Both the position numbers and the translations under genes were made by a program. A stretch of 64,000 nucleotides of DNA from Pyrocephalus nanus (Eukaryota; Chordata; Aves; Passeriformes; Tyrannidae), in NCBI GenBank assembly GCA_038380795.1, contig CM076266.1, positions 10,004,001 to 10,068,000 on the forward strand, read 5' to 3'. Below the pieces are notes generated by a model. The model was not told where the DNA came from, searched no databases, and saw only the letters and a list, made by a program, of their open reading frames with translations. Below are positions 12,873-26,284 of this stretch, piece by piece. Each line of letters begins with the position of its first letter. Within the stretch, counting starts at the first letter, position 1.

Positions 12873-15377
12873 AATTGTTGCACAACCACTTACTAATTAA
12901 TCTTCATGATAACGAGAAACAGAAAAGTTAGATTTATTTGGGATTGTACAAAAAATCAGATGGCAGAGCTGGAAGGAGGATTTCTGGGGAAGTGATTCTT
13001 AGCCTTGTGCTCAAATCATAGTTTCTGTTAACTTTTCACATATAATTAATTTGCTAATTTTGCTACACTTTTGGGGTTTTTTGCCCCAAGTAATTACTAT
13101 TAGCTGATGCAGTGCCTGTAATGTAGCGAACACTTTCCAGATATAAACCCAAGAAAAATTATTTTTACAAGACTGCCTATAAAAATAAATTGCATGTCTG
13201 AAATCATTTTGGATTAGTGAGGCTGGGAGATTTTAAACATTGGTATGTGCAATGTATGCAGTAAAACTATGTAAAGTGGTAACAACAAAGTTCACTTTTT
13301 TTCTTGTTATTTTTTCCAGTTGCTAAGTGCAGCCTGCCCTAAGTTAGTAAAATTGGAGCTTCACTGACTGTGGAAAGACTTAGAATTGTATGGTTTTCTC
13401 CTTTTCAGAGTCTCATCCTCCTCTCATTTAATCATAGATTTTCATCCGTGCAACAGTATAGACAAAACAAACTATTACCAGCTCCTGGCAATGAAAGTAA
13501 GAAAGAGTTTTAAGTCAACTGTTTTTGCATCTCTGTTATTCTCTGATTCTTAGGAACAGTAAGGCCTAGCCAAAACTAAAACCACTTTTCCTCATACTTA
13601 TCAGAAATCTATATTTATAAATGCATACTATGTATATATGTACATGTATTCATTTTTTCTATATAGTTACATTGAAATACTTACAGATGTTTATATACTT
13701 TAACAGATATATATAGAAAGTACTTCACAAAAATACCCAAAGTTAACTTGGTGCTTCTCTTAAACCTGTCAGACTGTGTCTGCAGCTGTCTGTTCTCTTC
13801 TGCCATCATGTGGGTATTACTGGTGCAGAAATGCAGCAGCTGTTGGGAGAGGATGAGAGGATCCCCCTGTGCCTCCCGGGTACCTTGGGCAAACTGGGAT
13901 AACTGCCTTTTCACTCCAAAAATGTCTAGCAAGAGGCATGAAATCCAAAACACTTCTCCACACCTTCAACTCTTTTACAAGACTTAAATGCACAGTCATT
14001 AAAATAAAATATAGTAAAATAAAATAAAACCCCAGTCCCTTCCCCGCAGAGAGGTTTTAATGGAATGCAGCACTCTTTGGGGTGATGATGATATTCTGGG
14101 TGTTTATTCTAAGGAAGCCCAGCAGCTGAACCCCTCCAGGCTGGGTTCTGCTTGTTCACAGGGACCATCCACATCTCCAGAGTGGCTCTTTCACAGGCCA
14201 CCAGAGATTAAGGGGCTGTTATATGGATATGTTCTAAATATGTTCCTTTCAGTTCAGTGTATTTAATCCTCTCTCCCTGTGATTATGCTACTGACAAAAT
14301 ATATCAAATGTAAGATGTATACAATACAGCTACTTCAAATAAAGGTTCTTTTGACTTTACAACTAGTTAAACAAAGAACTATCTGTTTAGCTCCTGACTC
14401 AAAGATGTTCTGCAAGTTCTTACTTCTCTAGTAAATGCTTAAAAAGGATAATAAAATTTTATTAATATTTTATTTATTCCAAAATCATTTAAAATAACCA
14501 TCACTCCAGAACTCCTGTGTAACGGCATTTAAGTTGCTGCAGTTTCCCCTGCAATTAGCAGGAAACAAAACTTATACATCTTTTGAATAATACTGAAGGA
14601 GTGTTAATGTGTGTGGGGATTTCACCCTTGTATAAACACTGGTATTCTGGGTAAGTGCATATTTTGTCTTTCTATTGAAAATAACAAAAGAGGGAAAAGT
14701 AAACCTATGTCTTTTCATTAAACAAAGGGTAAAATAATGCCATAGAAAGAAGCTACAGAAGTGTGGGGGGGTTTTTTCCCAAGTGTATCCTAAGTTTGCA
14801 AATAGTTAATATTTTCTTTAACACCAGTTAATCTATAAATATCTTTTTGACCTTTGGATAACAGCAGGCTTAATACATCTGCATGTCAAACACTGCAAGT
14901 TTTACTTTGATTCACCCACTGTAAGATAAGCCATCATGTACGCCAAACAGCTGCTTTTTCTCATAACTTCACACATAACTAAAACTTCTGCATAGTTGCA
15001 AGGCGAAAAAATGACACCAGAATCACAGAGATATATGCACATTACTCAGGACTAAATGCCTTCTGCTTACTTGCTCCAGCCAAGTATAAACCATGCAAAA
15101 CTCAGCTTCTAAAAGCAAATGTCTTTTCAGAGTGTTTCACACCAGTAGTAAACACTCTATCTTCACATTTTCCCTCCTTCACTGAGTGTCTGAAATAAAT
15201 AGCAAAAATTACACAACTTTTGCTCAGCGTGGTAAATACAATTTAAATAACTCCCTCCATTACAGAGACTACTTTCCATTACTTCGATTATTCAATATAA
15301 GATTTTAATGTTAAATAATTTGCTGCAAAACTCTTACACTTTATAGCAGAGCCCTCTATTCTTATACATTTGCAAGC

Positions 15378-15435
15378 ACTTTGTAAACATTAACACTTTA
15401 ACTTTCACTTTATAAACATGTTAATATTTTAACTG
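15378..15435 (+). repeat. Imperfect 28-30 bp tandem duplication
   Basis: Two adjacent units share the order cacttt-g/t-taaacat-(g)ttaa-ta/ca-ttttaact. The first runs about 15378-15405 and the second about 15406-15435. This is a small local duplication that has diverged by several substitutions and a small insertion. Confidence 0.55.
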
Positions 15436-18400
15436 TTCTTAAAATTACACAGGTGTCTATTCAGGACAAGAAGACTCTTGGAATTATATGCACTTCCAGT
15501 TTGGTATTGCCTAAATATTCAGTGTCTGGAGTCAGAAGTTGATTTTAAAGAGCCAAAGGCTGCTCTGTACAGTCAATGGGAAGAGTCAAGTCCTTCCAAG
15601 GTCAATGTTCAATGACTGAAAAGAATTAGGTCCCTCTAGGGGGTATCTGACAAAAATTGCTTACAGCTAGAAAACAGGAAATGTTTGCAAGAAATCAGAA
15701 GGAAAACAATATAGAGAGCACAAAGGTTGTGTTCACTGGAGAAGGACAGCTAGGAAATAATTTTCATGGTCTAGAGAGATGTAGTAGAAGCAGGAATTGC
15801 CAGAAGCAGCCTCACCAGAGAGAGAACACTTGGGCCCTACTCATTGCCTAGATCTTAGTTCATGCATTTTACATACAATCAATATTATATAAAAACACAG
15901 AAAGAAACACAAAAATAACTATTGAAAGAGGGAACATAAGTCCAAGCCTTCCCTCAAAAGAAGGCTGCAGTCAGCTCATTAATTTTTTTCTCCTTTTATT
16001 TCACATTTCTTGTGTTTGAGGTTAAACCATGGCTCAATTTTAAGGGGAAAGTTGTCCTGTGAAGCCTTTTCCATAATCTGGTGCTTTGGGCATGCTCCTG
16101 CAACCCCCACCACACAAAGACTGGCCTTTCAGCTTGCGGGGTTGGTCTGTGGCACTGCAAACCCACAAGGTCCTTATGGAAAGGTGGGCAGAGGTGTTTC
16201 CTATTCATCACTCATGGAGAGAAAGCAGCAGCTGCTGTCCTGTGTTTCACTGGATTCAAGCACCTGCTGTGTGTTACAATGCTAGGAGCATGGAATCACA
16301 ACAAGTTGAAGTGTGAGTGAGGCACTTATTTACCCAGAGGACTGTTTCTGCAATCACTGATGTGCCTGACCCTGCAATCCAAAATGTGAGTGTCCAAGAC
16401 ATTGGAGGATCTCTGAAATGTAGGCTACTAGAGCCCTTTGTGTATTTCAGACAAGAACTGCTGTGGGCAGCCTCTTTTGTTCCCATCTAAAGTGATTTGT
16501 CTCTGCTGTAGGAGCTAATATTGTGTTTGTCTGGCTCCTGAATTTCATTATCCTCCTTTGCATACCAGGCTTGATGCCCTCTTCATCTTTCCTACTCCAG
16601 TTTAGTTTTCCATGATGTCAACAGATTGAAGGGAAGCTGCTCTATTGATGTCCTCATTCCAGGACTGAACAAATAAGTGAAACTTGCTAATGTTACATTA
16701 TTACTATTATTTCTCAAGCTCCCAGAGCTATGGAAAGTTCTGACAGCTCATGCAGAGTACAAGGCTGTTAGTACTTATCTTTCAATGAAATACACTAATG
16801 AGAAAATTTCTCATCAGATCTCAACAAGAGTGTTTTGTTCCTTATAATGTAATGTTGACATATTTGTGTGCTGCTGTTCTGGGCCTGGATGTCAAACCAT
16901 ATTAGACTTGTACATTGTTCTCATGAATTTGGTTGGTAAAAATAAAGTAACACTTACCTTCTGTGGTTCCAGTTGTTTAGTGGGTATTTTCAATTCCACT
17001 GATGGCATGTTCACAAGCAAGCACCTGGGAAAATGTTGGCATAGATTAGGTGAGGTCATGTCTATTAGCTGAAATCACCAGGTATCTCAAAATCCAGGGA
17101 AATTCAGAAGCATATTTGAAAACAGACCAAGTTCATCTACAGGTTCCTATCCTACGTCTTCTTTAATTTATTAAATACCTGGAAAAGCAATGACTTCAGC
17201 TATCCCATTAACTATACAGATTTAAAAATGATTTAGTATGAATTTAATCTGGCAACAATGAACATTCTAGTGCCCATCATAAATTTCATGTCAGAGTTTT
17301 CCCGTCTTTTCAGCCTGGGCAGTAACCCTGAAGGGACTGGGCACAGAGAGCTTATCTCAAGTGTATCTATAACATACAGAAACCCCCTCACAAACGCAAA
17401 GAGGACATACCACGTCGTCAGACATGTACATGGTAACCTAAGCAGGGATCTACTCTAGCTGACAATAATGAACCCTGACGGTGAAGCAGCAGTTATTTTT
17501 GTCATAAATGACAAACTGCCATGTCCTGTTATCCAGAAGCTTAAGGCCTGACACACTCCATTTCTTCTAATGGAAACAGTTTAAAATGAAAAGACAAGTC
17601 AACATATGCCAGTAGGAATGGATAGCAAGCTGTATTTCCCCAGGTAGCCAAGAACTAAATACCAATGATTTTTCTAACCATGTTGGGTTTTGTCGGTTCA
17701 TTTTATTTCAAGGTGTGCTTAAACTTCAAACAAGCACTTGAATTAGCATCCCAGCATCCCCTCAGCTGGCCATTTTTCCCAGGAGAAGATCTACCAAGGT
17801 TAGGCTATCACAAGTAGTTACTCCTACCTGAGCAGACATTCTACCAAAAGAGTGACAACCACCATTTTGGGCAAAGAGAAGACATGGTGAGAGCTGACAC
17901 CTTAGTGCTTCTCTCTCTGTTAGGAATGGATAGTTGTGAAGTAATTCAGACTAGCAACATCCCTTTAGATGAGCCTCATACTCCAATATGATGAACTTTT
18001 CCTAGGGGTAATTCCATTTGGTATTTAGCTCTGAATCAGCCTTTTGCCCCCTATCTAATATTTTGCATTTTCAGTGCTGTAAGGCAATGTCTGCATTTTT
18101 GCTCTGGTTTTATGCAGTACTTGAGCCATGATTAGGATTCCTACAGTAGGTGTTGCTACTAAAAATGCACTCTCAGACGTTCAAAGTGCCCTTTCCAGTG
18201 GCTTCTCTGTCAGACTTATGTTTCCAAAATTCAGCACACAGGCAAGGATTTGGCCCAGAGACTTAAATTCCATGCAGTGTTATAAACCATGGGAGTACGA
18301 CATGTCCTAAAAAGACTATGTGCCCTGGTTCATCTTTAAAGGCTCATGCTTTTAATGGAATTTTATCTTCCCAGACATTATGAAATCCATTAAAATGAGA

Positions 18401-18944
18401 AATACTTGTTTCGGGTTCCTGGAAGTAATTAATTCATTTATACTTAAAATAAAGGACAGAGATTGTAGTAACTGTAACTGTCAGAAAAGAGGACATATTA
18501 GAAAGGCTTAGGAAATACAGGCTGGGTTCCTGACAGGCAGCTGAGGAGCTGCAGGGAATTAATGGTGCTGGGGATATTAAGTTCTTTTATACCATATTAG
18601 CAGGAACCAAGGACCCTGAAGTGAGATTTAACGACAGGATTAAAACTTTACAAAGCTTCACAATTTGCTTTCCAAAACTGCCTAAGCATTTGAGTAAGAG
18701 GAGACTATGACTTAATTACACAGAGGTGAACTAAGTATTGCTACACTTGCTGAAACCAAAAAAGTTTTTTTGGAAACATACTAGAAATGAGTGAAACATC
18801 AGGATGGGCAGTCTTCAGACAGATGGCCAAAATTAAATGCATACATGTGAGAAAGCATTAAATGTTGTTGGTGTGTTTGGGCTGCAGGCAGAAGTGCAAA
18901 ACATTCAGTTGAGCTCTTTATGATATAGTGCACCTTTACTAGAC

Positions 18945-19411
18945 ACACAGAGTGTGCAAAGGAGGGCTACAAAGATGGGAAGGGTCTAGAGGGGAAGCCG
19001 TATGAGGAGTGGCTGAGGCCACTTGATCTGTTCAGCCCTGGAGAAGAGGAGACTGAGGGGAGACCTCACTGGAGTCCTACAACTTCATCTTCCTCACAAG
19101 GGGAAGCAGAGGGGCAGGCGCTGATCTCTTCTCTGTGGTGACCAGTGACTGAGCCTGAGGGAATGGCATGAGGTTGTGTCAGGGGAGGTTTAGGTTGGAT
19201 ATTAGGAAAAGGTTCTACCCAGACAAGCAGTTGGGAACCAGCTCCCCAGGTAAGTGGTCACAGCACCAAGCCAACAGAGTTCAAGAAGGGTTTGGACAAT
19301 GCTCTCAGGCATATAGTGGGATTCTTCGGGTTTTCCTATGCAGAGCCAGAAGTTGGGTTCAGTGACCCTTGTAGGTTGCTTCTAACTCAATATATTCTAT
19401 GATTCTATGAA
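18945..19411 (+). mobile_element. CR1 LINE 3' end
   Basis: A 5'-truncated CR1 copy in plus orientation. It starts at the gtgcaaaggagggctac region, which in full elements lies just after the RT coding part. It continues through the gaggagactgaggggagacctca and gtgtcaggggaggtttagg blocks, and ends in the tail attctatgattctatga (19391-19407). The middle blocks (ctgatctcttctctgtggtg) place it in a different CR1 subfamily from the copy that ends at 22062. There is no coding capacity. The complete 3' tail with a truncated 5' end is the usual outcome of CR1 target-primed insertion. Confidence 0.93.
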
Positions 19412-19960
19412 TGAAGTTGCAAAAAAAATAACGCAGATGCAAAGAAAAATCGCTGTCATACACTGTAATAAAAGACTAATCACACTGTTCACAGTAATGA
19501 TGTAATGATTAGTAATGATTTAACTGATTTCATCAAATCTTTAGGTAGTATGAATATAACCCACCTGAGAATCTAAATGGAGCATGACAAATCACCCAAG
19601 ATACAGTAACTACCTTGAACATAAGAGATTCCTGTAGACATCTTCCTCTGAGTCTCTCTGCATCACAGCTAAACAGCAGTCCATAAAAGTGTAGGTGATG
19701 GATGAACAAGGTAGGCCAGGAATACTTAATGGTCAAAACACAAGTCCTTGTGTCACTATATAAGTCTTTGAGATGTGGGTTTGGGGTTGTTTCCTTTTTT
19801 TTTTTTTTTTTTTAAATTTATAATGGAAGTAGTAAATTCTGTCTATTCAGGTCACAGTTTTCAGACACTCTTGAAATGTTGCCTTTTGCAAGCTCTACAC
19901 ACAGCCATACTTACCAAAAGATTTCCTTACTGGAACACTAAAGTATCTTTCCATCTTCCT
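19412..19960. other. Unique spacer with T run
   Basis: About 550 bases separate two CR1 copies of opposite orientation. It holds a run of about 18 T near 19796-19813 and three copies of gtaatgat between 19494 and 19518. No gene was seen. Confidence 0.65.
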
Positions 19961-20185
19961 ATCACAGAATAATAGAATGAGTTGGATTGAAATGGACACT
20001 AAAGGTCATCTCATTCCCACCTGCTTTCCATGGGTAGAAGCACCTTTTACTGGAACAGGTTGCTCCAAGGCCCATCCAGCCTGGCCTTGAACACTTCCAC
20101 AGATAGGGCATCCACAGCTTCTCTAGGCAGCCTGTTCCAGTGCCTCACCACCCTCACAGTAAAGAATTTTCCTATATCCTACGCG
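19961..20185 (-). mobile_element. CR1 LINE 3' end, minus strand
   Basis: Reverse-oriented CR1 terminal fragment. On the plus strand it opens with atcacagaataatagaatga, the complement of the CR1 tail. It then runs through the 'ggtcatctcattcccacctgc', 'ccatccagcctggccttgaa' and 'cctcaccaccctcacagtaa' blocks of the 3' UTR and end of ORF2. Only the last 220 bases or so of the element are present. The subfamily resembles the copy at 21707-22062 more than its neighbour at 18945-19411. Confidence 0.92.
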
Positions 20186-21133
20186 CTCTTGGATATTAAT
20201 TTTCAATTTTGCAGTTTTGAGGAAAAAAAAAGTGATTTCCTTCATCTTCTAGATGCCAGTGCCTTTGGCTCTGTATGTAGGACTTCTGTTTCTATCTATA
20301 GATATTCTGGATTAGAAAAAATGGAGACACTGCTAAGGTATAAGTATACTGAAGTATAATACACATCCTTTGCACAGCATCTGAGTTTGTAGCTCTGAGT
20401 CTCTGGTTGGTTGTGTTTATTTCCAGTGTCTGGATTTGTATATGCTTTGTTGGAGGGACACAATAATATGGCAGTTCTGAATCTGAAAATAGTTTTACCA
20501 TATTTTTTATTGGATTTTTACATTTAAAGTAACTAAGAATCTCTACTTCATAACCCTCATATTCATCTTTGCTATCTGGGTATTAACTGAATAACTTAAC
20601 GCTGTCCAACTGCAATACATGTGCATTAACAATACTAATTTTAGAAAAAGGGCACATCTTCTAACTACACTATTTATCTTAAAGATGAGCCAAAGTCACA
20701 ACAATTATATCTGTATCTCAATTTCCCTATTTTTCAGATGATACAGATGTACTGCTGGCTTTTAACTTACATCCCATTTAAATAGCCTTTGCATTTCTGT
20801 ATATATCCCTTGTTTAGCAAGAAAAAATAAACATCTAGGATTCGAGTGCCATTTTTTTGAGGGATTCCTCAAAGAAGAAAAAAGAATAAATTTTTATGAG
20901 ATAGTGTGGCTGTGAGGAGCAGGTGTTTGGAATGCATGCAGAAGGATTCACTTGCTGTCAGTGTGTTTAAAGCTGGAGAAGCTGGCCAGCACAGTTCTCT
21001 TCTGCTTGTAAACTCTGGTTGCTGATGTGATGAGAAACAGTGAATGTTTTGCTTACAAAGTTAGACTTTTCATCCCAAGAGATCCTACTAGATCCCTGGC
21101 ACTGGGACAAATCCAGGTTCTTTTTTCATAGCC
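20186..21133. other. Unique AT-rich spacer
   Basis: About 950 bases between CR1 copies. I recognise no gene, CpG cluster or repeat tail. Confidence 0.65.
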
Positions 21134-21706
21134 CATATGGAACAGATCATCTTAAGTACAATCAGGTGGTACCAACAGGATGGCCGGGGAATCAGACCCA
21201 GACAGCATGGATTTAGGAGGGGCAGGTCCTGTCTGACCAACCTGATCTCCTTTTATGATCGGGTGACCCCCCTGCTGGATGAGGGCAAGGCTATGGATGT
21301 GTCTACCGGACTTCAGCAAAGCCTTTGACACCACCTCCCACAGCACACTCCTGGAAAAGCTGCAGCCCATGGTTTGGACAGGGGCACTCTGTGCTGGGTT
21401 AGGAACTGGCTGGAGGGCCGGGCCCAGAGAGTGAACGGGGCTGCATCCAGCTGGGATCCAGTCACCAGTGGTGTCCCCCAGGGATCAGTGTTGGCTCCAG
21501 TTCTGTTTAATATCTTTGATGATGATCTGGATGAGACGATCAAGACTTTACCACTAAAAGGAGGTTGTAGCCAGGTGGGGGTCGGTCTCTTCTCCCAGGC
21601 AACCGGTGACAGAGCAAGAGGGCATGGTCTTAAGCTGCACCAGGGGAGGTTTAGGATGGACATTAGGAAGAAGCTCTTCACAGAAGGAGTGATTGGGCAT
21701 TGGAAT
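21134..21706 (+). mobile_element. CR1 LINE with RT fragment and internal deletion
   Basis: Plus-oriented CR1 piece from the reverse-transcriptase domain. Frames read a GFRRGRSCLTNLISFYD-type segment (about 21203-21260). After a one-base frame shift near 21310 comes the DFSKAFD-like motif, then the box [14 protein letters not shown] (about 21469-21510) followed by [10 protein letters not shown]. At about 21550 the sequence jumps straight from the RT palm into the 3' UTR-type blocks (aaaggaggttgtagccaggt, caccaggggaggtttagg). The catalytic DD box and the rest of ORF2 are therefore deleted. The copy stops abruptly at 'gggcattggaat' where another CR1 begins, and it has no tail of its own. It is inactive. 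Confidence 0.93.
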
Positions 21707-22062
21707 GGAGACCTTTTAAGACCTTCCAGTACCTAAAGGGGACCTACTGAATAGCTGGAGAGGGACTGTTTACAAGGGTGTGTAGACATGGGACAATGGG
21801 TAATGGCCTTAAACTGAAGGACGGCAGGTTTAGATTTGATATTAGGAAGAAATTCTTTACTGTTAGGGTGGTGAGACACAAACAGGTTTCCCAGAGAAGT
21901 TGTGGGTGCCCCATCTGTGGAAATGTTCAAGGCCAGGCTGGATGAGGCTTGGAGCAACCTGGTCTAGAGGAAGGTGTCCTTGTACATGACAGGGAGTTGG
22001 AACGAGATGATCTTTAATGTCAATTCCAACCAAATCTGTTCTAGTAGTCTATGATCTACTAG
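21707..22062 (+). mobile_element. CR1 LINE 3' end abutting the previous copy
   Basis: A second plus-oriented CR1, of a different subfamily. It starts at ggagaccttttaagaccttcc and carries the 'acaatgggtaatggccttaa', 'ggtttagatttgatattagg', 'gttcaaggccaggctggatg' and 'gagatgatctttaatgtcaa' blocks, ending near 'tagtctatga'. It joins the preceding CR1 with no spacer, giving a two-part composite. Confidence 0.92.
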
Positions 22063-25000
22063 TGGATGCATATATACATATAGGGGTAATAAATACCATA
22101 GTTTTATTTTCATACTCATTTTCTTTCTTGTTTCTTGTTTCAAAATTATAAACAAACAAAAAAAGGCCAAGTTTCCCAGTTATATTCCTCATGGATTGAT
22201 AAGAGCATGGAAGAAAAATATGGGATAGAGTAGACGACAGAGAAACCTTCAATAAGAGACAGACACAGAGTCTGCAGCAACAGCAGAAGGCAAAGTATTT
22301 TGAGACAGCCCCTATATGAAATTCTTAGTAAAGTACATGATGCATGGCAGGGAGCAGAGTGGGGGAGGAGACACTGCAGGACCACACAAATGTACCTTAT
22401 TCTGCCAGAAAGACAGTTTGAAAAAGATAGAAATTATCTTTTGAAGAAGCAGTATGGATGGGAAAAGTCCAAAATTATTAGAACCACATTTTTTTCTCAT
22501 GAATTTTCATGATAATGAGGGCAATCAGGGTGAGAATGACACAAAAAGAGCTGTTGCTATGTGCTCTTTTGCACTGGCCCAAGCCACAATCATGAAGAAA
22601 CCAAACAGAAGACAAATAACAAAACTTCTTCCAACAAAACCAAAACCTGAAGATATGAGCCAATGAGCTTGTGCTACCCAAACCATGTTTCAATCTACAT
22701 CAGCTCTTTGTCACTCAGGACATTGTTTATATTCTGACTTCTGAAACAGTTGGAATAAATCAACCAAGCAGCAACTTCTTGAAACACAACTAAAATCTTT
22801 TTATAAGTTGACCTGATGTAATATTACAAGTATTTTGGCTCCTGAAAAAGTGGCAGTCATGATCACTTTTTTCACAAACTGTCAGTTCTTTCCAAGGTAC
22901 GAGCTTATTACCTTCAGAATATTAGAATTCCAGAAAAACAACATTTGTAGGAGAGTTTAGCAGAATACTTAAGAAATTAATTACTGGCAAAGTTGATGTT
23001 GTTTTTTTTATTTAAAGGAAGTTTATAGGTGAAAACTTATCCAGTTTCTGTATATGTATTCAGTGAAAGATTTCTTTCAGTGACAGAATGTGTAACTCTT
23101 CAACACTTTTTCATACTCATTTAGAAAATAACTTGAAGAGTGCCATTAACTTCACAGTTCTCCAGAACAATTTTATATACATTGGGGAAAAAAAGTAAAT
23201 TATGGTATTCATAACCACTGCAACAAGGTTACAAATTTTACATTTTCAAACTTTTACTAATACCATAAGTATTTATACATGCCTATGGTAGACCCTACGG
23301 TGAAGTTTCTCTACCAAGCAATCTCAGGTTTACATAAAAGCAAATCAGAGCAAAACATTTTACAGAACACAGAGGATTTGTCATGTCAAGCATAAGGACA
23401 AAACAAGGTCTGTTTTTCAAAACCACAATCTTATTCTGCCATGAGCTGAACATTTGGGGAAATCTTTACAGCAGTTATAATCTGTTCTTGTCACTTTTCC
23501 TTTCTAAAAATATCTGGTACATCTTGCTGGCAGAAGCAGGACTAAAATCCTTATGAATACAAAGCACAAATTTTGGGGTTTGACATGATGTCAGTGTAAG
23601 GAGGACACACACAGACCATTGCAAAGACCCTTCAGCTGGGAGTTTACAAGGTTTCCTTATACTCATGCATCAGGAATGTGGCTCCCCATGAATTCAGTTG
23701 TGGGTCAGATTTGTCTTTTGAGATTAAAGCTCTCATTAATATGTTGGGAGCATATGAATTCAGGGAGGGAGTTTGACAGTGATGAATGTCACTGTACATG
23801 CTGAGAACTCCTGCTGCACATTTCATTAATATGAATCTTGCAAACATTTTCTTGCTATAAATCCTCCCCAAGTTTACAAAAATCTGCCACAATGTTGGTC
23901 ACATTTCCTGAATTTTGAGTTTCTGGAAGCTTCTCTCAGAAACCACTCATGTAGCCCCTTGCTACCAAAACCTCACTACAGAAACCCAATGCATAAGACC
24001 AGAATTTCCAGTCTAATGGCTGAAGGGGATAGCTGTGAAAAGAGAAAGTATTTCACCAGCTACTGGTTAAAGCTTACACTATCTAGGCTCTGCTTATGTT
24101 AATGCAGCTATAGCTCAAATCTGCAATCTTCAGAAAATTTAGTTATCTGCTTGCAAGCACTTGGTTTGTGCAAAGGTACTCTCCATTTTAACCTGTGAAA
24201 CTAGATCAAATTTTAACTCACTGTGCTCTGTGAATTTTCTGTAAATGTTTGTGTTTAGTAAAAAACAAAAAAAAACCATAAACCAAACCAAAGCAAAACA
24301 AACACACACACCCCCAAAACAAAACACACAAAATCCAAACAACCAAACTTGTGAACTATTACTCTATTTTCCCAAATACAGTTACCAAGTATTTTAAACA
24401 GAGGAAGATGCAGTTTCCAGCAAGGAAAACATAATATTTTGAGAGCTGGGCGAAAACTTGAGGACTGTCCTTACCCTTTGGTTCTTCCAAATGCACATCC
24501 CTGCTTGCCCTTCTCAGCACCACTGAGTCCTACAAAAATTTTAAGTAAATAAATGTGATGGTTTGCTATGTGAAGACTTCACCAGTTCTCACTGGCTGTG
24601 TCCTGATGGTTAACAATAAAAATGCCTTTTCAGATTTCTCCATGAAATTCAGTAGCAATGTACATCACAGCTACTTGCAGAGTGGTTTTTATGCTTCTGG
24701 GGCTTTCACCAAGAGCTCACCATGGCCAAGATTTCTCTTGCAAATTGCTGCTGAATAAAAAGGCAACCGTGGTTTTGTTTTATGAAACAAAGCAGCACAT
24801 GCTTCCTTTATACAGTCTGACACTCAGGACCCCTAGATACAGAGCAAGGTTTGCTCTTTGAGTTGTTTTGGCTTGAAGGCTACAGCAGTGTTAAATAATG
24901 TCTCTTTTCACACAATCTGGAATTTAGAGGTGTTCAACTGAAGAAGTAACTTGCCTGTATCCTAGAAATGCTTGCTCAAAGTTTGGGATTTGCCTTAAGA

Positions 25001-26284
25001 CTCTAAAAATTCTAAGAAACAGAGCACTCAGAAATCGTGTAGATATCTTATATTCCCAGTTACTGTTTGTTACTTTCCCAAATTCCCTCTGAAACAAACC
25101 CTCTCCATCATGCCACCTTTCAAAAAGACTGTGGAAATTATCTTAATGTCAACTACACCCTTCAAAAGATCACTACCAGGAGAATGAGTTGCACATTTCT
25201 GGGGAAAATAAGATTCAGTATATATTTTTCATCCTGTTTTTATCATTTTTCTCCATGGAAAATATTCTCACCTTGGCTGCAAATTTCTCTCAGTCTGTGA
25301 GAGGAAAATTATGTGGAGGGGGTTTTTGTTTTGTTATTTTCTATTCTGTTTGGGTTACTTTTAATCCTTCTTAGAGACCTGGTATAACCTTAGTTGTCTA
25401 CAATTTTGCACTTGAGTCAAATATCTGACTGTGATAGATGGCCACAGTGAAGCTCCTTGGAAAATTGAGCTGTATCACTCCTGCCTCTGTTGGAGAGCTC
25501 CTAGATTACAAGATTATAAATGCTTTCTCCTTACTACACCAGCTCCAACGGAAAAAAAAAAAAAAGAATTATGAAAGAACTGTTGATGCCCTCTGACCAG
25601 CTGATAGTCTCATTTGCTATTTCTATGCTTAAAATTTGTTATATTATTTAAGTGCCATTAATGCCTTTACATGATTCTTCATTTGAAAAGGGCCACATGA
25701 AAAATTCAACTAGCTAATCAACATAACTAGCTTAGTGATAGCAATTTCCCATAGAAAACAGAGACACATGGGGGGAAAAAATTGAACAGAAAGGATGATT
25801 TATTTTTGTGATTGATTACTGACTTGTGATACACTGGAAAAATTCAGATCAAGTAGAGCCAATGTTGACAGGATAAGGAAAAACTAAATCCAAATTATAT
25901 TCCAGTGCTCACAGTGAAATCATTGCACACTGCAGTTGATATTAGGATTTCAGTCCTTAAAGACAGAAAAATTATTCAAATGACAAGCTCTTTTAAAATT
26001 GTGATACACACTTGGGCTTTGAAAGATTTCAGCTCTCAAGAAGGTGTAGGCTTTGAGCTCATCATTTATGGCGTTTCTAGCATCCTCTTCCCTGAACCTC
26101 AGCAAAACTAAACGGATTCACAAAGCTTTTGTGAAGCACAGAATATTTCATGTGATCACTATGAGATCTAACAGAGCATGCCCATGACCACACAGAAATC
26201 TGCAAGAGGTAGTGAGTGTCCACCTCTATCTGAAACCAGGATTTGCCACTGTCATCTAACACCTTTGAAAAGTTACAGGGAAGC
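22063..26284. other. Non-coding segment, no gene recognised
   Basis: About 4.2 kb of AT-rich DNA with only short motif-free ORFs. It includes an A/C-rich tract (listed) and an A run near 25552-25565. No CpG clustering was seen. Confidence 0.65.
24260..24347 (+). repeat. A/C-rich low-complexity tract with short (CA)n
   Basis: A purely A/C-dominated stretch with accaaaccaaagc-type units, a brief CA run (24301-24310) and a C run. It is interrupted and of low complexity. Confidence 0.85.

Larger units (their letters stand above)
9894..18944. other. Non-coding segment, no gene recognised
   Basis: About 9 kb of AT-rich DNA with simple repeats (listed separately) and no convincing exon. Modestly GC-richer islands near 12.1-12.4, 13.8-14.2 and 16.0-16.4 kb carry overlapping ORFs on both strands without motifs, so I treat them as chance frames. 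A short imperfect tandem duplication lies at 15378-15435. A perfect 14-base direct repeat lies at 11489-11502 and 11514-11527. Confidence 0.65.

Noticed and set aside
14083..14130. Possible C/D-box snoRNA (GTGATGA ... CTGA with GGG/CCC ends)
   Set aside because: The distance between boxes is under 50 bases and the terminal stem is weak. Chance match.
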